From Rouxiella chamberiensis (GTDB lineage: Bacteria; Pseudomonadota; Gammaproteobacteria; Enterobacterales; Enterobacteriaceae), in the NCBI RefSeq assembly GCF_026967475.1, contig NZ_CP114058.1:3844001-3908000 (forward strand): a stretch of 64,000 nucleotides of DNA, read 5' to 3'. This document shows positions 48,358 to 58,999 of this stretch, in pieces (the first letter of the stretch is position 1; each line of letters begins with the position of its first letter). The notes under the pieces are model-generated. The model was given only the letters and a program-made list of their open reading frames with translations. It was not told the origin of the DNA and did not search any database. The position numbers and the translations under genes are program-made.

Positions 48358-50422
48358 ATGACACGCACTGGAAAAGCGCTGAGCTGGACGGGTGGGATAG
48401 TGGTTATTCTGGTCGTTGCTATCGTTATTTTTATAGCGTTGTTCGACTGGAACCGACTCAAGCCCACCATCAACAAGAAAGTAACCGCCGAATTAAACCG
48501 GCCCTTTGCCATTCAGGGTGACCTGGGTGTCGACTGGTCGCGTCAGCGTGACGAGGGCGGATGGCGCGCGTGGGTGCCGTGGCCGCATATTCACGCCGAA
48601 GACATCGTGCTTGGTAATCCACCCGATGTACCAAGCGACACGCCAATGGTGCATCTTGAGCGCGTCGATGCCAGCCTTGCGCCTCTGGCGCTCCTTAATA
48701 AAGAAGTGCTTATCCCGCGTATCTGGCTGAAAAAGCCCGATGCCTCCCTGATTCGCCTTGTCGACGGCAAAAATAACTGGACCTTCAATCTCGCCAATAG
48801 CGACAATAAAGATCCCAATCAGCCTCCTTCGGCATGGTCGTTCAAAATGAACGATATCGTCTTTGACCGCGGTCAGATAGATTTCAAGGACGCCACCCTG
48901 AAGGCCGATTTCCGTGCCGTTATCGACCCCTTGGGCAAACCTCTGCCATTTACCGAAGTCACCGGCAAGAAGGCGGAGAAAGGCGGCAAGGACGATGACA
49001 AACATTACACGCCGGACTACGTTTTCGGCTGGAAGGTGGATGGCAAATACAAGGGCGAGGCGCTTTCGGGTAACGGCAAAATCGGCGGCATGCTGGCGTT
49101 GCAGGACCCCAATGCGCGATTCCCGCTACAGGCCGACGTTCGTTCGGGTGATACACGGGTCGTGGTGGCGGGCACGCTGACTGACCCCATGAACCTGGGC
49201 GAGCTGGATCTGCGTCTGAAATTCTCGGGGCAAACGTTGTCCGACCTTTACGGGCTGACGGGCGGTTCTGCTGCCACAGACTCCCCCTTATGAAACCGAC
49301 GGGCATCTCATTGCCAATCTGCATAATGCAAAGGGCGCGAAATTCCGTTACGAAAATTTCAACGGCGAAATCGGCAGCAGCGATATTCACGGCTCGCTGA
49401 CCTATACCGCCAGCAAACCGCGTCCCGATCTTGAAGGGTCACTGACCTCCAACCAGCTGCGCTTTGCCGACCTGGCACCGCTTATCGGGGCCGATTCCAA
49501 CAGCGACAAGGCCAAGCGCGGCGAAACCACACGCCAACCTTCGAATAAAGTGCTGCCGGTCGAGAAGTTTGATACCAAAAGCTGGCGGGTGATGGATGCC
49601 GATGTGAAATTCACCGCCAAACGCATCGAGCACGGAGAATCACTGCCGATAAGCAATCTGAATACTCATCTGAAACTGAAAGACGGCGATTTGCTGCTGG
49701 ATCCGCTGCGTTTCGGTGTGGCGGGCGGAAACCTGAATTCAACGGTCAGACTGGAAGGCGATAAATCACCGATGCAGGGGCGTGTCGATATGCACGCACG
49801 GGGTTTGCAGCTCAAGCAACTGGTGCCCAACGTGCAGTCGATGAAGAAAAGTCTGGGCCAGCTTAATGGGGACGCCAAGCTGACAGGCACCGGCAACTCG
49901 GTGGCGGCGCTGCTCGGCACCAGTAATGGCGAGATGAAACTGCTGATTAACGATGGGGTAATCAGTCGCGGATTAATGGAAATCGCGGGGCTTAACGTGG
50001 GTAACTACGTGGTGACTCGCCTGTTTGGCGATGACGAAGTTGCCATCAACTGTGCGGCGGCAGATGTCAATATCAAGAGCGGTCTGGCGCGGCCCAGCCT
50101 GCTGGTGTTCGACACCGAAAACGCCGTCATCAACGTAAGCGGTACCACCAACTTTGCCAATGAACGACTGGATCTCTCCATCGATCCTGAGAGCAAAGGG
50201 CTTCGCGTATTGACGTTGCGCTCACCGCTTTACGTGCGCGGAACCTTTAAAAATCCCGATGCAGGTGTTAAACCGGGTCCATTGATTGCTCGCGGGGCCG
50301 CCGCCGTGGCGCTGGGCGCGATTGTGGCACCGGCCGCGGCGTTGCTGGCGTTGATCTCTCCGAGCGACAACGACTCCAACCAGTGTGGCGCTATCTTGCA
50401 AAAAATGAAGGCCGGTAAATAA
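48358..50422 (+). CDS. yhjG: AsmA-family protein YhjG (frame broken at 49264-49265)
   Basis: AsmA-like protein with one N-terminal membrane helix (WTGGIVVILVVAIVIFIALF) and a large periplasmic repeat domain. Relatives (TamB, YhdP and others) move or organise envelope phospholipids. One surplus G at 49264-49265 shifts the frame. Without it GLTG is followed by VLLPQTPPYETDGHLIANLH, and the total is 687 residues, close to E. coli YhjG. The C-terminal part (GVISRGLMEIAGLNVGNYVV) matches AsmA family ends. ATG 48358 is preferred over the upstream reading, as it starts just before the helix. A terminator hairpin overlaps its stop. Confidence 0.92.
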
Positions 50423-50431
50423 CCGGCCTTC
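50407..50431. terminator. Bidirectional hairpin between yhjG and cdh
   Basis: 10-bp stem GAAGGCCGGT/ACCGGCCTTC with a 5-base loop, spanning the yhjG stop codon. It sits between two convergent genes. The T-run is weak. Confidence 0.65.
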
Positions 50432-50456
50432 GGAGAGAATACCTTTAGCCCGATGC

Positions 50457-51227
50457 TTAATGAGGAGGCGGATTCAGGACTGCGCAATTGTGGTCCTGAA
50501 TCTCTTCCGTCGAGGCAAAATTAAACAGCAACAGATTGCTCTGGCTTGCCAGCAACAGGAAATCCCCGCTTTTCAGACTCACCATCGCCATGCCGAAGTG
50601 CCCCATGTTCTCGCGGGCTTCCGGCAGTCCTTCCGCCAATAACCGGAACGCGCCTTTTTCACCCAGTTCAGCCGGGGAAACCTTGCGTGCCATGTACGTG
50701 TGGCCTTTCAGACGAGTCGGCAGCGGTTGCCAGCGATAACCAATGTCTCCGGCTTCTTCACCCAGCTGGGTTTTTACGTCGGGCAGCAAACAGGAAATAT
50801 GGATATGGAACTGGTTCTGGCTACGGCCATATTCGGAGTTGATCGCCAATGAAATGTTGCTGTCATCGATAGGCCTGCCGTATTTATCGACCATGAAATG
50901 CCGCGCCTGCCAGGCTTGCTCAAAGTAGTTTGGCGTACTGGTTTCAAGCAGCAACGGGCTTTCGACACCAGTTACGCGCGCCGTAGGCATCAGCAAATAT
51001 TGCAGCGGCCCGTTCATGTCCTTAAACACCACAAAACCACTTTTCTCGTTCACTTCGATACAGGGATCGGGACGACCATGCTGCTGCTGGTTAGGCACGC
51101 ACTGCTGACTCACAAAATTCCACAACACGTTGGGATTGGCGGTGGGGCGGAGAAAGTAATAGCCGAGAGCGACAAGAATGAGCAAAACAGGAATCAACGA
51201 GAAAAGATAGCGAGGCTTGAAGCGCAT
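50457..51227 (-). CDS. cdh: CDP-diacylglycerol pyrophosphatase Cdh
   Basis: 256-residue membrane-anchored hydrolase turning CDP-diacylglycerol into phosphatidate and CMP. N-terminal helix LFSLIPVLLILVALGYYFL. The HIT-related active-site motif appears as NQFHIHISCLLPD. Other family marks are WQARHFMVDKYGRPI and GHTYMARKVSPAEL. Start ATG 51227 follows AAGGATAC. In E. coli cdh sits elsewhere (near tpiA and sbp), so its place between yhjG and yhjE is a local difference. Confidence 0.93.
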   Translation of the reverse strand: MRFKPRYLFSLIPVLLILVALGYYFLRPTANPNVLWNFVSQQCVPNQQQHGRPDPCIEVNEKSGFVVFKDMNGPLQYLLMPTARVTGVESPLLLETSTPNYFEQAWQARHFMVDKYGRPIDDSNISLAINSEYGRSQNQFHIHISCLLPDVKTQLGEEAGDIGYRWQPLPTRLKGHTYMARKVSPAELGEKGAFRLLAEGLPEARENMGHFGMAMVSLKSGDFLLLASQSNLLLFNFASTEEIQDHNCAVLNPPPH

Positions 51228-51284
51228 ACAAGTATCCTTTTGTATCGAGCCGGGCACCGTGTTGCACGATGCCCGGCCTAATAA

Positions 51285-52607
51285 TCAGAGTGACTGGTTG
51301 CGAGTTTCCTTTGTCAACAACAGGGCAATCAGGGTGAGTGTTGCCATAGACGCCAGATAAACGCCGACATAAAACAGCCCGTAGTGGGTTGCCAGCCAGG
51401 TTGCAATATAAGGCGCAACGGAAGCCCCTAATATTGAAGACACATTATAGGAGAATGACGCGCCGGTATAGCGAACTTCCGTCGGGAACAGCTCCGGCAG
51501 CAATGCGCCCATCGGACCAAAAGTCAGGCCCATGACGCTAAAGCCGCACAGCAGGAAAATCATTACCGCCGTGATTGACCCGCCGCTGATGACTGACGGG
51601 AACGTCAGGGCAAACAGGATTATCAGCAGTGTAATGCAGATCATGGTCTTGCGACGACCAAACTTGTCTGCCAACTGACCGGCAATCGGCACCATCACAC
51701 CAAATCCGATCACGCCAATCATCAGCATCAACAGGAAATCATTACGCGCAATGCCCAGGCCGACAGGTTTGGCCGTGGTGCCGTAGCCAAGCGAGTAAAC
51801 GGTCATGATGTAGAACAGCGTGTAGGTGGCCACCATAATGAAGGTACCCAGCAGGGTTGGCTTCAAATGTTTGCTGAACAGCGTTGCAATCGGCACCTTG
51901 ACCTGTTTTCCGGCTTTGGCCACTTTGGCGAACACCGGCGTTTCATGCAGGGAAACGCGAACGTACAGACCAATCAGCACCAGAACGGCAGAGAGCAGGA
52001 AAGGCACACGCCAGCCCCAGTCGATAAACTGCTGTTCGGTCAGCAACCACGAGAGCAGCAGGAACATGCCGTTGGCAAAGAAGAAACCAATGGGCGCACC
52101 CAACTGCGGGAAAGAGCCGTACAGCGCACGCTTTTTCGGCGGGGCATTTTCTGTGGCGAGCAACGCGGCACCGCCCCATTCGCCGCCGAGGCCGAGGCCC
52201 TGACCGAATCGGGCAAGCGCCAGCAGCAGCGGAGCAAATACGCCGATAGTATTGTAGGTCGGCAGCAGGCCGATAACGACAGTGGAAATCCCCATCGTGA
52301 GTAGCGAGGCGACCAGGGTCACCTTGCGGCCTACGCGGTCACCAAAGTGACCAAAGAGTGCGGAGCCGATAGGGCGCGCGATAAAGGCAATGGCGAAGGT
52401 CGCCAGAGACTGTAGCGTGGCCGCAGTAGGATCGCCCTGAGGGAAGAAAATGTGCGGGAAGACAATGACTGCCGCCGTCGCATAGATATAAAAATCAAAA
52501 AACTCGATGGCGGTACCGATCAGGGAAGCGATGATAACTTTGCCGCGAGAATTTTGGCTGACGAGTTCCGCGTCGGCCTCGAGTTCTGGGGTGATGGTGG
52601 CTTGCAT
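51285..52607 (-). CDS. yhjE: MFS transporter YhjE (metabolite:proton symporter)
   Basis: 440-residue inner-membrane transporter of the ShiA/ProP-like subfamily, the same length as E. coli YhjE. Conserved stretches: GTAIEFFDFYIYATAAVIVF, FGHFGDRVGRK, RFGQGLGLGGEWGGAALLAT, and the end LIALLLTKETRNQSL. The substrate is unproven. ATG 52607 has no strong ribosome site. It lies between cdh and yhjD. Confidence 0.93.
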   Translation of the reverse strand: MQATITPELEADAELVSQNSRGKVIIASLIGTAIEFFDFYIYATAAVIVFPHIFFPQGDPTAATLQSLATFAIAFIARPIGSALFGHFGDRVGRKVTLVASLLTMGISTVVIGLLPTYNTIGVFAPLLLALARFGQGLGLGGEWGGAALLATENAPPKKRALYGSFPQLGAPIGFFFANGMFLLLSWLLTEQQFIDWGWRVPFLLSAVLVLIGLYVRVSLHETPVFAKVAKAGKQVKVPIATLFSKHLKPTLLGTFIMVATYTLFYIMTVYSLGYGTTAKPVGLGIARNDFLLMLMIGVIGFGVMVPIAGQLADKFGRRKTMICITLLIILFALTFPSVISGGSITAVMIFLLCGFSVMGLTFGPMGALLPELFPTEVRYTGASFSYNVSSILGASVAPYIATWLATHYGLFYVGVYLASMATLTLIALLLTKETRNQSL

Positions 52608-52951
52608 AAGTGTTTCTTATTGGTTTTTTATGTAAATTGATTTGTTTAAAAAAATCATCTTAAGCACTGCCATGGGGAGTTTCAACACGCCCCGACGCCC
52701 CAAAATCAGGCAATTCGGCTGAATTGGGAGATTCACCCATAAACAGCGGGGATAGGCAGTCATAAGTTTGTCGAATGATTTATTTTCAGAGTAACATTCT
52801 GTAAAAGAGTGAAAGAAAAGTGAGCGGGGTAGTGAGTTGTTCTAGGTTTGGCAAAGCGGGAGTGCATAAATCAGAATTAAACGCTGCTTTAAGGGCTTAT
52901 TTTTAGAGTTAAATGCCAGCAAGCGGGCGCTCACTGGCATGAAGGGATGGC
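52608..52951. other. 344-bp spacer between yhjE and yhjD
   Basis: Upstream region of yhjE (minus strand) and downstream region of yhjD. AT-rich near yhjE. I see no gene, clear terminator or repeat in it. Confidence 0.6.
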
Positions 52952-53967
52952 TTACGCCTTGGCGACATCGTTGCCTTCATCGATTGGCGGGTCATCGCTG
53001 TAGCGTGCCGTGGCAATCCAGGCGGCGCAGAACAGGGTGAGTCGCGCAAAGAAATAGAAGAAGGCCATCAGCCCGATGACAGAACCAAAGGCCGCGCCGG
53101 AAGGCGAACTGGCCAGACGTGGCAGCATCATGGTCATAATGAATTTGATAACCTCAAAACCAATAGCCGCAATGAGCGTACCACGGAACAGCGCCTTCCT
53201 ACGTGGCTTGTGGCGCGGCAGAATCCAGAAAATCCACAAGAACAACAGATAGTTGGCAGCAACGGAAATCGCAAGGGTAATGATGGTCATCGCCGGACGC
53301 AGCCATTCAAGATGGCTTAACCCCAGAGCATCGACAATGGTTTCCTGCGCCGAACCTGCGATCGAGGTCAATGACAACGTGATAATCAACGCCAGCACCA
53401 GACCAATCAGCGAGATAAAATCGCGCAGATAGCGCTTGTAGATTTTCTCTTCGTCTTTCGGATTACGTTCCCACACGTCGCGCGACTGTGCACGGATAGC
53501 CTCGCGCAAATTGCCCATCCAGCTAATTCCGGAGTAGAGCGCAATCACCAGACCCGAAAGCCCTACGGCGGTTCGTTGCTGCACGGCGGTGTTGACCGTA
53601 CTCTTCAACGTGGTTTCGCCAGATTAGGATCGCTGATGCTATTCACAATCTTGCTGATGAGTTCGGTCAGCAGATCGGGATTCGAGGCAAGCACGAAACC
53701 GACGGCCGCAAATGACACCATGAGAATCGGAATAAGCGACAGAAACGAAAAATAGGTAATGGCAGCGCCAAACTGACTGCCCAACCGGTCATTGAAACGC
53801 TCGGTGGCGCGCAGCAGATGTGCAACCCAGTGCCAGGCCTGCACGCGTCTAACGGTGCGAGAAATGCCCGTCACCGTTGAGTCCACGGTTTCGTTGCCGG
53901 TCTTGATGTTAATCAACGGTTTGTTGATGTCCGGTTTGGCCGGTCGTTCTTTCGTGGATGTCGGCAT
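52952..53967 (-). CDS. yhjD: YihY/virulence-factor BrkB family membrane protein YhjD (frame broken at 53612-53616)
   Basis: Inner-membrane protein with about six helices (formerly RNase BN-like). Matches E. coli YhjD in RATERFNDRLGSQFGAAITY, SLIPILMVSFAAVGFVLAS, NLREAIRAQSRDVWER and SGAAFGSVIGLMAFFYFFAR. In E. coli, mutations in yhjD let cells live with lipid IVA-only LPS, so a role in lipid A precursor traffic was proposed. The frame breaks after SISDPNLA. Treating the coding GCGAAACCACG as GCGAACACG (two surplus bases) gives NTLKSTVNTAVQQRT and 337 residues, the E. coli length. ATG 53967 follows GAGGGG. Confidence 0.92.
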
Positions 53968-54067
53968 GAATCCCCTCAGTCCTTATCGTTATGTATGTCC
54001 AAACTTCAAGTATAGTCATCATCTGCTTCGATGACCCGTAAACAGGCAATGTGATGCCATAAAAAGC

Positions 54068-54967
54068 TTATGCTATATAGGCTTGCATAATCTCTGCTAA
54101 CCAGTCCATAAAGATTTTGACGCGGCGGGAGAGGTGTCGGCGATGCGGATAAACCAGTGAAACGGGCATGGGCGGCGGTAAAAAAGGCACAAGAATTGGC
54201 ACCAGTTGGCCGCTCGCAAGATAAGGCTGCATGCCGATTCTGGGTGCCTGGATAATGCCAAGACCCGACAAACAGGCGACGGTATAGGTTTCTGTGCTAT
54301 TTACCGTCACGGCACCGCCGCTTTTAGCACGTTTAAGCTCTTTGCCCTCGAGATATTCGAATTCGTTACCCCGGCTGCGCAGAGTGTGATCGTAATTGAC
54401 CATTGCGTGATGGGTGAGCTGATCGGGATGGTCGGGCGTGCCGTAGCGTTGAAGATAACCGGGGCTGGCGCAGTTGATCATGCTGAGTTGGCCGAGTGAA
54501 CGCGCTACCAGCCCCGAATCTTTCAGCTGTCCGATGCTGATGACGCAGTCGAACCCCTCGCGCACCACGTCAACCCGATGATCGCTGCTGCTCAGTTCGA
54601 TTTCCAGCGCAGGATAGCGATTCAGAAACTCGCTCAGGCGGGGCAGAACCAGCTGCGTTGCCAGCGTGAGCGGCATATCGACGCGCAGTTTGCCGCTGAT
54701 GGTGGTCGGATTGGATTGAAACATCGACTCCAGCTCTTCCACATTGGCCAGCAGTTCTTTGCATCGCTCGTAAAAAACCTGCCCATCCTGCGTCAATTGC
54801 ACCCTTCGCGTGGAACGATGCAGCAGTCGCGCGGACATTCTGGCCTCAAGCTGTTGTACAAGACGTGAAACACTGCCCTTCGGCAGCCCGAGACTTTCGG
54901 CGGCACGTGTAAAATTATTTAGCTCCGCAACGCGAACAAAAACCTGCATTGATTGAATTTTATCCAC
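54068..54967 (-). CDS. yhjC: LysR-family regulator, YhjC-like
   Basis: About 299 residues from a GTG start at 54967 (VDKIQSMQVFVRVAELNNFT), matching the N-terminus of E. coli YhjC. An ATG at 55021 would add 18 unrelated residues. DNA-binding helix: LPKGSVSRLVQQLEARM. Effector domain from about residue 90, with VNSTETYTVACLSGLGIIQ. Divergent from the SDR gene, its likely target; paired repeats stand between them. Orthology with yhjC is supported by position next to yhjD. Confidence 0.85.
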   Translation of the reverse strand: MDKIQSMQVFVRVAELNNFTRAAESLGLPKGSVSRLVQQLEARMSARLLHRSTRRVQLTQDGQVFYERCKELLANVEELESMFQSNPTTISGKLRVDMPLTLATQLVLPRLSEFLNRYPALEIELSSSDHRVDVVREGFDCVISIGQLKDSGLVARSLGQLSMINCASPGYLQRYGTPDHPDQLTHHAMVNYDHTLRSRGNEFEYLEGKELKRAKSGGAVTVNSTETYTVACLSGLGIIQAPRIGMQPYLASGQLVPILVPFLPPPMPVSLVYPHRRHLSRRVKIFMDWLAEIMQAYIA

Positions 54968-55022
54968 ATTTTCCCCGTTGAAGCCCTTGATTGTTGCTGG
55001 TTTGGAGACAGTGAAACTCATT

Positions 55023-55065
55023 TTAGACTATTTATCATTCTGCTTGCGTCTAATAGGCTATTTAT
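55023..55065. promoter_or_regulatory. Paired repeats in the yhjC-SDR divergent promoter
   Basis: TAGACTATTTAT (55024-55035) and TAGGCTATTTAT (55054-55065) are direct repeats spaced 30 bp, about three helix turns. Overlapping them, TTAGAC (55023-55028) and GTCTAA (55048-55053) form an inverted repeat. The layout is that of a LysR regulatory and activation site. Inference. Confidence 0.5.
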
Positions 55066-55095
55066 TAAACAACAGCGCAACCCAGGAGTCTGAAA

Positions 55096-55854
55096 ATGAG
55101 CAATAAAATCGCATTAGTGACCGGCGGCAGCCGTGGATTGGGTAAAAACGCCGTACTTAAGCTGGCAGAACAAGGTATTGATATCATTTTGACTTACAAC
55201 ACGCAGCACCACGAAGCCGAAACGGTGGTGCGCGAAATCGAGTATATCGGTGCCAAGGCCGCCGCCTTGCAGCTCGATGTCTCCAACAGCCAAACTTTTG
55301 ACAGTTTTATAGAAAATGTGAGATCTACTTTGGCGAAGATCTGGGAGCGCGATAATTTCAATTTTCTGGTCAACAATGCCGGGATAGGTATTCATGCTTC
55401 TTTCGCCGATACCACGGAAGCGCAGTTTGACCTGCTGATGAATATTCATCTCAAGGCGCCGTTTTTCCTGACCCAAAAACTGCTGCCGCTGATTGCCGAC
55501 GGCGGGCGCATTCTCAATGTCTCCTCCGGCCTGACGCGTTTTTGTCTGCCGGGCTACGCGGCCTATTCGACAATGAAAGGCGCGATGGAAGTCTTGACCC
55601 GATATCAGGCCAAAGAGCTGGGCGCGCGGGGTATCGCCGTCAACATCTTGGCACCAGGTGCCATCGAAACCGATTTTGGCGGCGGAACCGTACGCGACAA
55701 CGTGCAGGTTAACCAGTACGTTGCCAAAAATACGGCGCTGGGCCGCGTCGGTATGCCGGACGATATCGGCGGCATGATCGCCATGTTGTTAAGCGAACAC
55801 AGTGGATGGGCCAATGGTCAGCGCATCGAGGCATCCGGCGGCATGTTCCTGTAG
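55096..55854 (+). CDS. Short-chain dehydrogenase/reductase (SDR)
   Basis: 252-residue classical SDR with NAD(P) site VTGGSRGLGKNAVLK, NNAG motif LVNNAGIGIHASF, the active Ser in LNVSSGLTRF, and the Tyr-x-x-x-Lys pair in YAAYSTMKGAMEVL. The end GQRIEASGGMFL is standard. It reduces an unknown carbonyl compound. ATG 55096 with CAGGAG upstream. Divergent from the yhjC-like regulator. Confidence 0.92.
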   Translation: MSNKIALVTGGSRGLGKNAVLKLAEQGIDIILTYNTQHHEAETVVREIEYIGAKAAALQLDVSNSQTFDSFIENVRSTLAKIWERDNFNFLVNNAGIGIHASFADTTEAQFDLLMNIHLKAPFFLTQKLLPLIADGGRILNVSSGLTRFCLPGYAAYSTMKGAMEVLTRYQAKELGARGIAVNILAPGAIETDFGGGTVRDNVQVNQYVAKNTALGRVGMPDDIGGMIAMLLSEHSGWANGQRIEASGGMFL

Positions 55855-56319
55855 AAAAATGCGTCAAAAATGAGTCTTAAAGAGTATAAATTTTGACCGG
55901 AGTCACAGACTCCGGTATCTTAACCATTCTGTGCGGTTTTTAGGCACATCGTTATTCTCGTTTTACCCAGTTGAACGTAATTTATTCAGCGCTTTTACCT
56001 CATTTATTTCGTCTTCCAATTCAAGTTATTGCGAGCTTTTGTGCTGTTTTAGGCAAGGTTTTGCGTGAATAATTGGTTAATTTTTTCTCATAACTATGCC
56101 ATTATCATAATATTTGATTTATTAAATTTATTATCGCGTAAGTGACAACAATGTTATGTTAGTTACGTAGATTGGTATTTTTTGTTAAAAATAACCACTA
56201 GGTTAGTGTGGAAAACGCAGGCCGCTTTTCAATACTCCCCGTATTAAAAGATGAAGCCGCCTTGAAACAAGGAACGTTGGGTTTTTCACCTGCTTTAGCT
56301 AAACAGTGAGAAGTTAACC
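55855..56319. other. 465-bp spacer between the SDR gene and mqo
   Basis: Holds a hairpin at 55896-55916 (ACCGGAGTC/GACTCCGGT, loop ACA), probably the SDR terminator although its T-run is poor. A long AT-rich stretch (about 55990-56200) follows, which presumably holds the mqo promoter. No small gene is evident. Confidence 0.65.
55896..55916 (+). terminator. Hairpin after the SDR gene
   Basis: 9-bp perfect stem with a 3-base loop, 42 bp after the stop. The sequence after it is ATCTTAACC, so termination may be weak. Confidence 0.5.
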
Positions 56320-57949
56320 ATGAAAAATCGACTATCCGGTGCTTCGGGCTTGGGCCTGATGGCGCTGTCCAAACACGCGGCAGCGGCGGAAAATAAAATC
56401 GTTGATGTTGTCCTGATAGGTGGCGGAATTATGAGCGCGACCCTGGGCACGTATCTTCAGGAGCTGGAGCCTGACTGGTCGATTAATATGTATGAACGAC
56501 TGGATAGCGTGGCCGACGAAAGTTCCAATGGATGGAATAACGCCGGTACCGGTCACTCTGCGCTGGCAGAAATGAATTACACCCCTGAAAAGGCCGATGG
56601 CTCGGTCGATATCTCCAAAGCGGTGGATATCAATGAAGCCTTCCAGATTTCACGTCAGTTCTGGGCCTCGCAGGTCGAGAAGGGCGTGCTGGGCGAACCA
56701 CGCTCCTTTATTACCAGCGTGCCGCACATGAGCTTTGTGTGGGGCGAGAAAAACGTCGAATTCCTGCGTAAACGCCACGCGGCGCTGCAAACCAGCACCC
56801 TGTTCCGCGGCATGGAATATTCGGAAGACCCGGCACAGATTGAAAAGTGGATCCCGCTGGTGCTCGAAGGGCGCAAGCCGGGCGAGAAGATTGCCGCAAC
56901 CCGTATCGAGAGCGGCACCGACGTCAACTTCGGCGCGATTACCCAGCAGCTGGTGGAATCTCTGCGCAAGAAGCCCAATTTCAGCCTCAATCTGGGCCAT
57001 GAAGTCAAAAATATCAAACGTAATGCCGACAAAACCTGGACTGTGACGTTCGCGCACACCAAAGGCGGTCGCGAGATTAACGTGACTACGCGCTTTATCT
57101 TTATCGGCGCAGGCGGCGCATCGCTCACCTTGCTGCAAAAATCCGGTATTCCTGAAGCGGCACGCTACGGCGGTTTCCCGGTCGGTGGCGAGTTCCTGGT
57201 GACGGATAACCCTGAAATTGTCAAACGTCACGAAGCCAAGGTTTACGGCAAGGCCTCCGTTGGTGCGCCACCGATGTCTGTTCCGCATCTGGATACACGC
57301 GTGCTGGACGGCAAAAAAGTGTTGCTGTTCGGACCGTTCGCAACCTTCTCCAGCAAATTCCTGAAAAATGGCTCGCTGTGGGATCTTTTCGGGACTGTTA
57401 ACCTGCACAACATCTTCCCGATGGTGCGCGTGGGGCTGGATAACTTTGACTTGGTCAAATACCTGATTAATCAGGTTATGCTCAGCGAAGAACAGCGCCT
57501 TGAAGCCCTGAAAGAGTACTTCCCGGCGGCCAAAAAGCAGGACTGGCGTCTGGTTGTAGCGGGTCAGCGCGTTCAGATTATTGAAAAAGACGGCAAGCAG
57601 GGCGGCGTTTCTGCGTCTCGGCACCGAAGTTGTGACCTCGCAGGATGGCTCGATTGCGGCATTGCTTGGCGCGTCACCGGGTGCATCGACCGCAGCGCCT
57701 ATCATGCTGCAACTGATGGAAAAAGTGTTTAAAGACAAGATGGCTACGTCGGAATGGCAGAGCAAAATTAAAGAGATGATCCCGTCTTACGGCCAGAAGC
57801 TTAACGGCAACGTCGCGTTGACCGAAAGCGAGATGAGCCGCACCAGCCGTATTCTCAAGCTGAACAGCTCGCCAGGTCAGGCCGTGGTGGCGCAGCCCAA
57901 GGTGCAGAGTGTAGAGCAGGAAGCCGAACAGGAAGCGTTAACATCTTGA
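56320..57949 (+). CDS. mqo: Malate:quinone oxidoreductase Mqo (frame broken at 57608-57610)
   Basis: Membrane-associated FAD enzyme oxidising malate to oxaloacetate with electrons to quinone. FAD site [20 protein letters not shown]. Mqo marks: [20 protein letters not shown], the [20 protein letters not shown] region, and the late [21 protein letters not shown] surplus T at 57608-57610 breaks the frame about 107 codons before the end. Removing it gives [21 protein letters not shown] and 542 residues, near the E. coli 548. The N-terminus has a short signal-like stretch ending HAAAAENK. A terminator follows. Confidence 0.94.
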
Positions 57950-57977
57950 TTCTTCGCGCTTAAGCGAGAGGAAGGGT

Positions 57978-58013
57978 AAAAGGGGAGCCTGCCAACATGG
58001 GCTCCCCTTTTTT
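57978..58013 (+). terminator. Terminator of mqo
   Basis: AAAGGGGAGCC paired with GGCTCCCCTTT, then TTT. It can also serve the convergent ketopantoate-reductase-like gene. Confidence 0.9.
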
Positions 58014-58014
58014 G

Positions 58015-58935
58015 TTATTTTCCGAGAGTTTGCTGATAAACCGACATATGCGTATGGGCAGCGTTCACCAACGGCGTCGTTAGTCCGGCTTTTGCCGAGA
58101 TAGCAACCAGATCGCCCAGAATCTGTTCCGCCTCGACCGGCAGTCCCTGAATCATATCGCGATACATTGACGTGGTTTGCACCGACTGCGGATTCGACAA
58201 CTCTTTTATGGTGTTTTCCTTAACGTGCGGGCGCTCCTGGTATCCGCCAGCGACCACAATCGATACCACTTCTTCCACAAACGCCTCGATAAATTGCAGA
58301 CCGCCTGCGGCACGGGAAACCTGTCCCATGTTGCCGCGCATCAGGCAGGCTATGCCGCCGACGCTCGCAAGAAACAGCCACTTTTCCCACATTTCGCTGA
58401 CGATGGCTTTCGACAGTCGCGCCGTGATACCCACATTTTGCAAAAGCGCATCGACCTGCACGATGCGCGTTGTCCGCTCGCCGCTAACCTCGCCGTAAAT
58501 CAACTCGTTCAGGGCGGTCATCTGATGAACCTGTCCCTGTTCGTCCAGCGTGGCGTTGATTCTGCACAGACCACCCAGTGCGCGATGATGTCCGAAACGT
58601 TTCTGAATAATCGCCAGATGCTGCATGCCGTTAAGCACGGGTAAAATCATCGTCTGTTCGCCGACCGCAGGCGCAAACTCTTCAAGCACGGTGTCGAGAG
58701 AGAAACCCTTCACGGTGAGGATGATGAGGTCAAACGTCTCGTTCAGTTCCGAGGCCAGCAATAACGTCGGCTGCACCGAAAAACGGCCTTCGGGCGTCTG
58801 TACCTGTAAACCCGCTTTCTTCAGCGTTTCGGCACGTTTTTCGCGTACCAGAAAGGTCACGTCCTTGCCGGCCTGCGCGAGACGCGCCCCGTAATATCCG
58901 CCGGTTGCGCCCGCGCCGACTACCAGAATTCGCAT
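58015..58935 (-). CDS. Ketopantoate reductase (PanE/ApbA) family protein
   Basis: 306-residue NADPH-dependent reductase-like protein. Rossmann site ILVVGAGATGGYYGARLAQA; catalytic-type Lys in LIILTVKGFSLD; PVLNGMQHL; then the C-terminal helical domain starting around IVSEMWEKWLFLASVGG. The true PanE makes pantoate for coenzyme A. Enterobacteria often carry further paralogues, and this gene is not beside other pantothenate genes, so its substrate is left open. ATG 58935 starts at the expected residue. Convergent with mqo. Confidence 0.88.
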   Translation of the reverse strand: MRILVVGAGATGGYYGARLAQAGKDVTFLVREKRAETLKKAGLQVQTPEGRFSVQPTLLLASELNETFDLIILTVKGFSLDTVLEEFAPAVGEQTMILPVLNGMQHLAIIQKRFGHHRALGGLCRINATLDEQGQVHQMTALNELIYGEVSGERTTRIVQVDALLQNVGITARLSKAIVSEMWEKWLFLASVGGIACLMRGNMGQVSRAAGGLQFIEAFVEEVVSIVVAGGYQERPHVKENTIKELSNPQSVQTTSMYRDMIQGLPVEAEQILGDLVAISAKAGLTTPLVNAAHTHMSVYQQTLGK

Positions 58936-58999
58936 GCTGATTTCCTTAAATGTCAGGTGAAAAACTGTGCTTCAACATAGGACCAAGGCAGGTTGCCAG

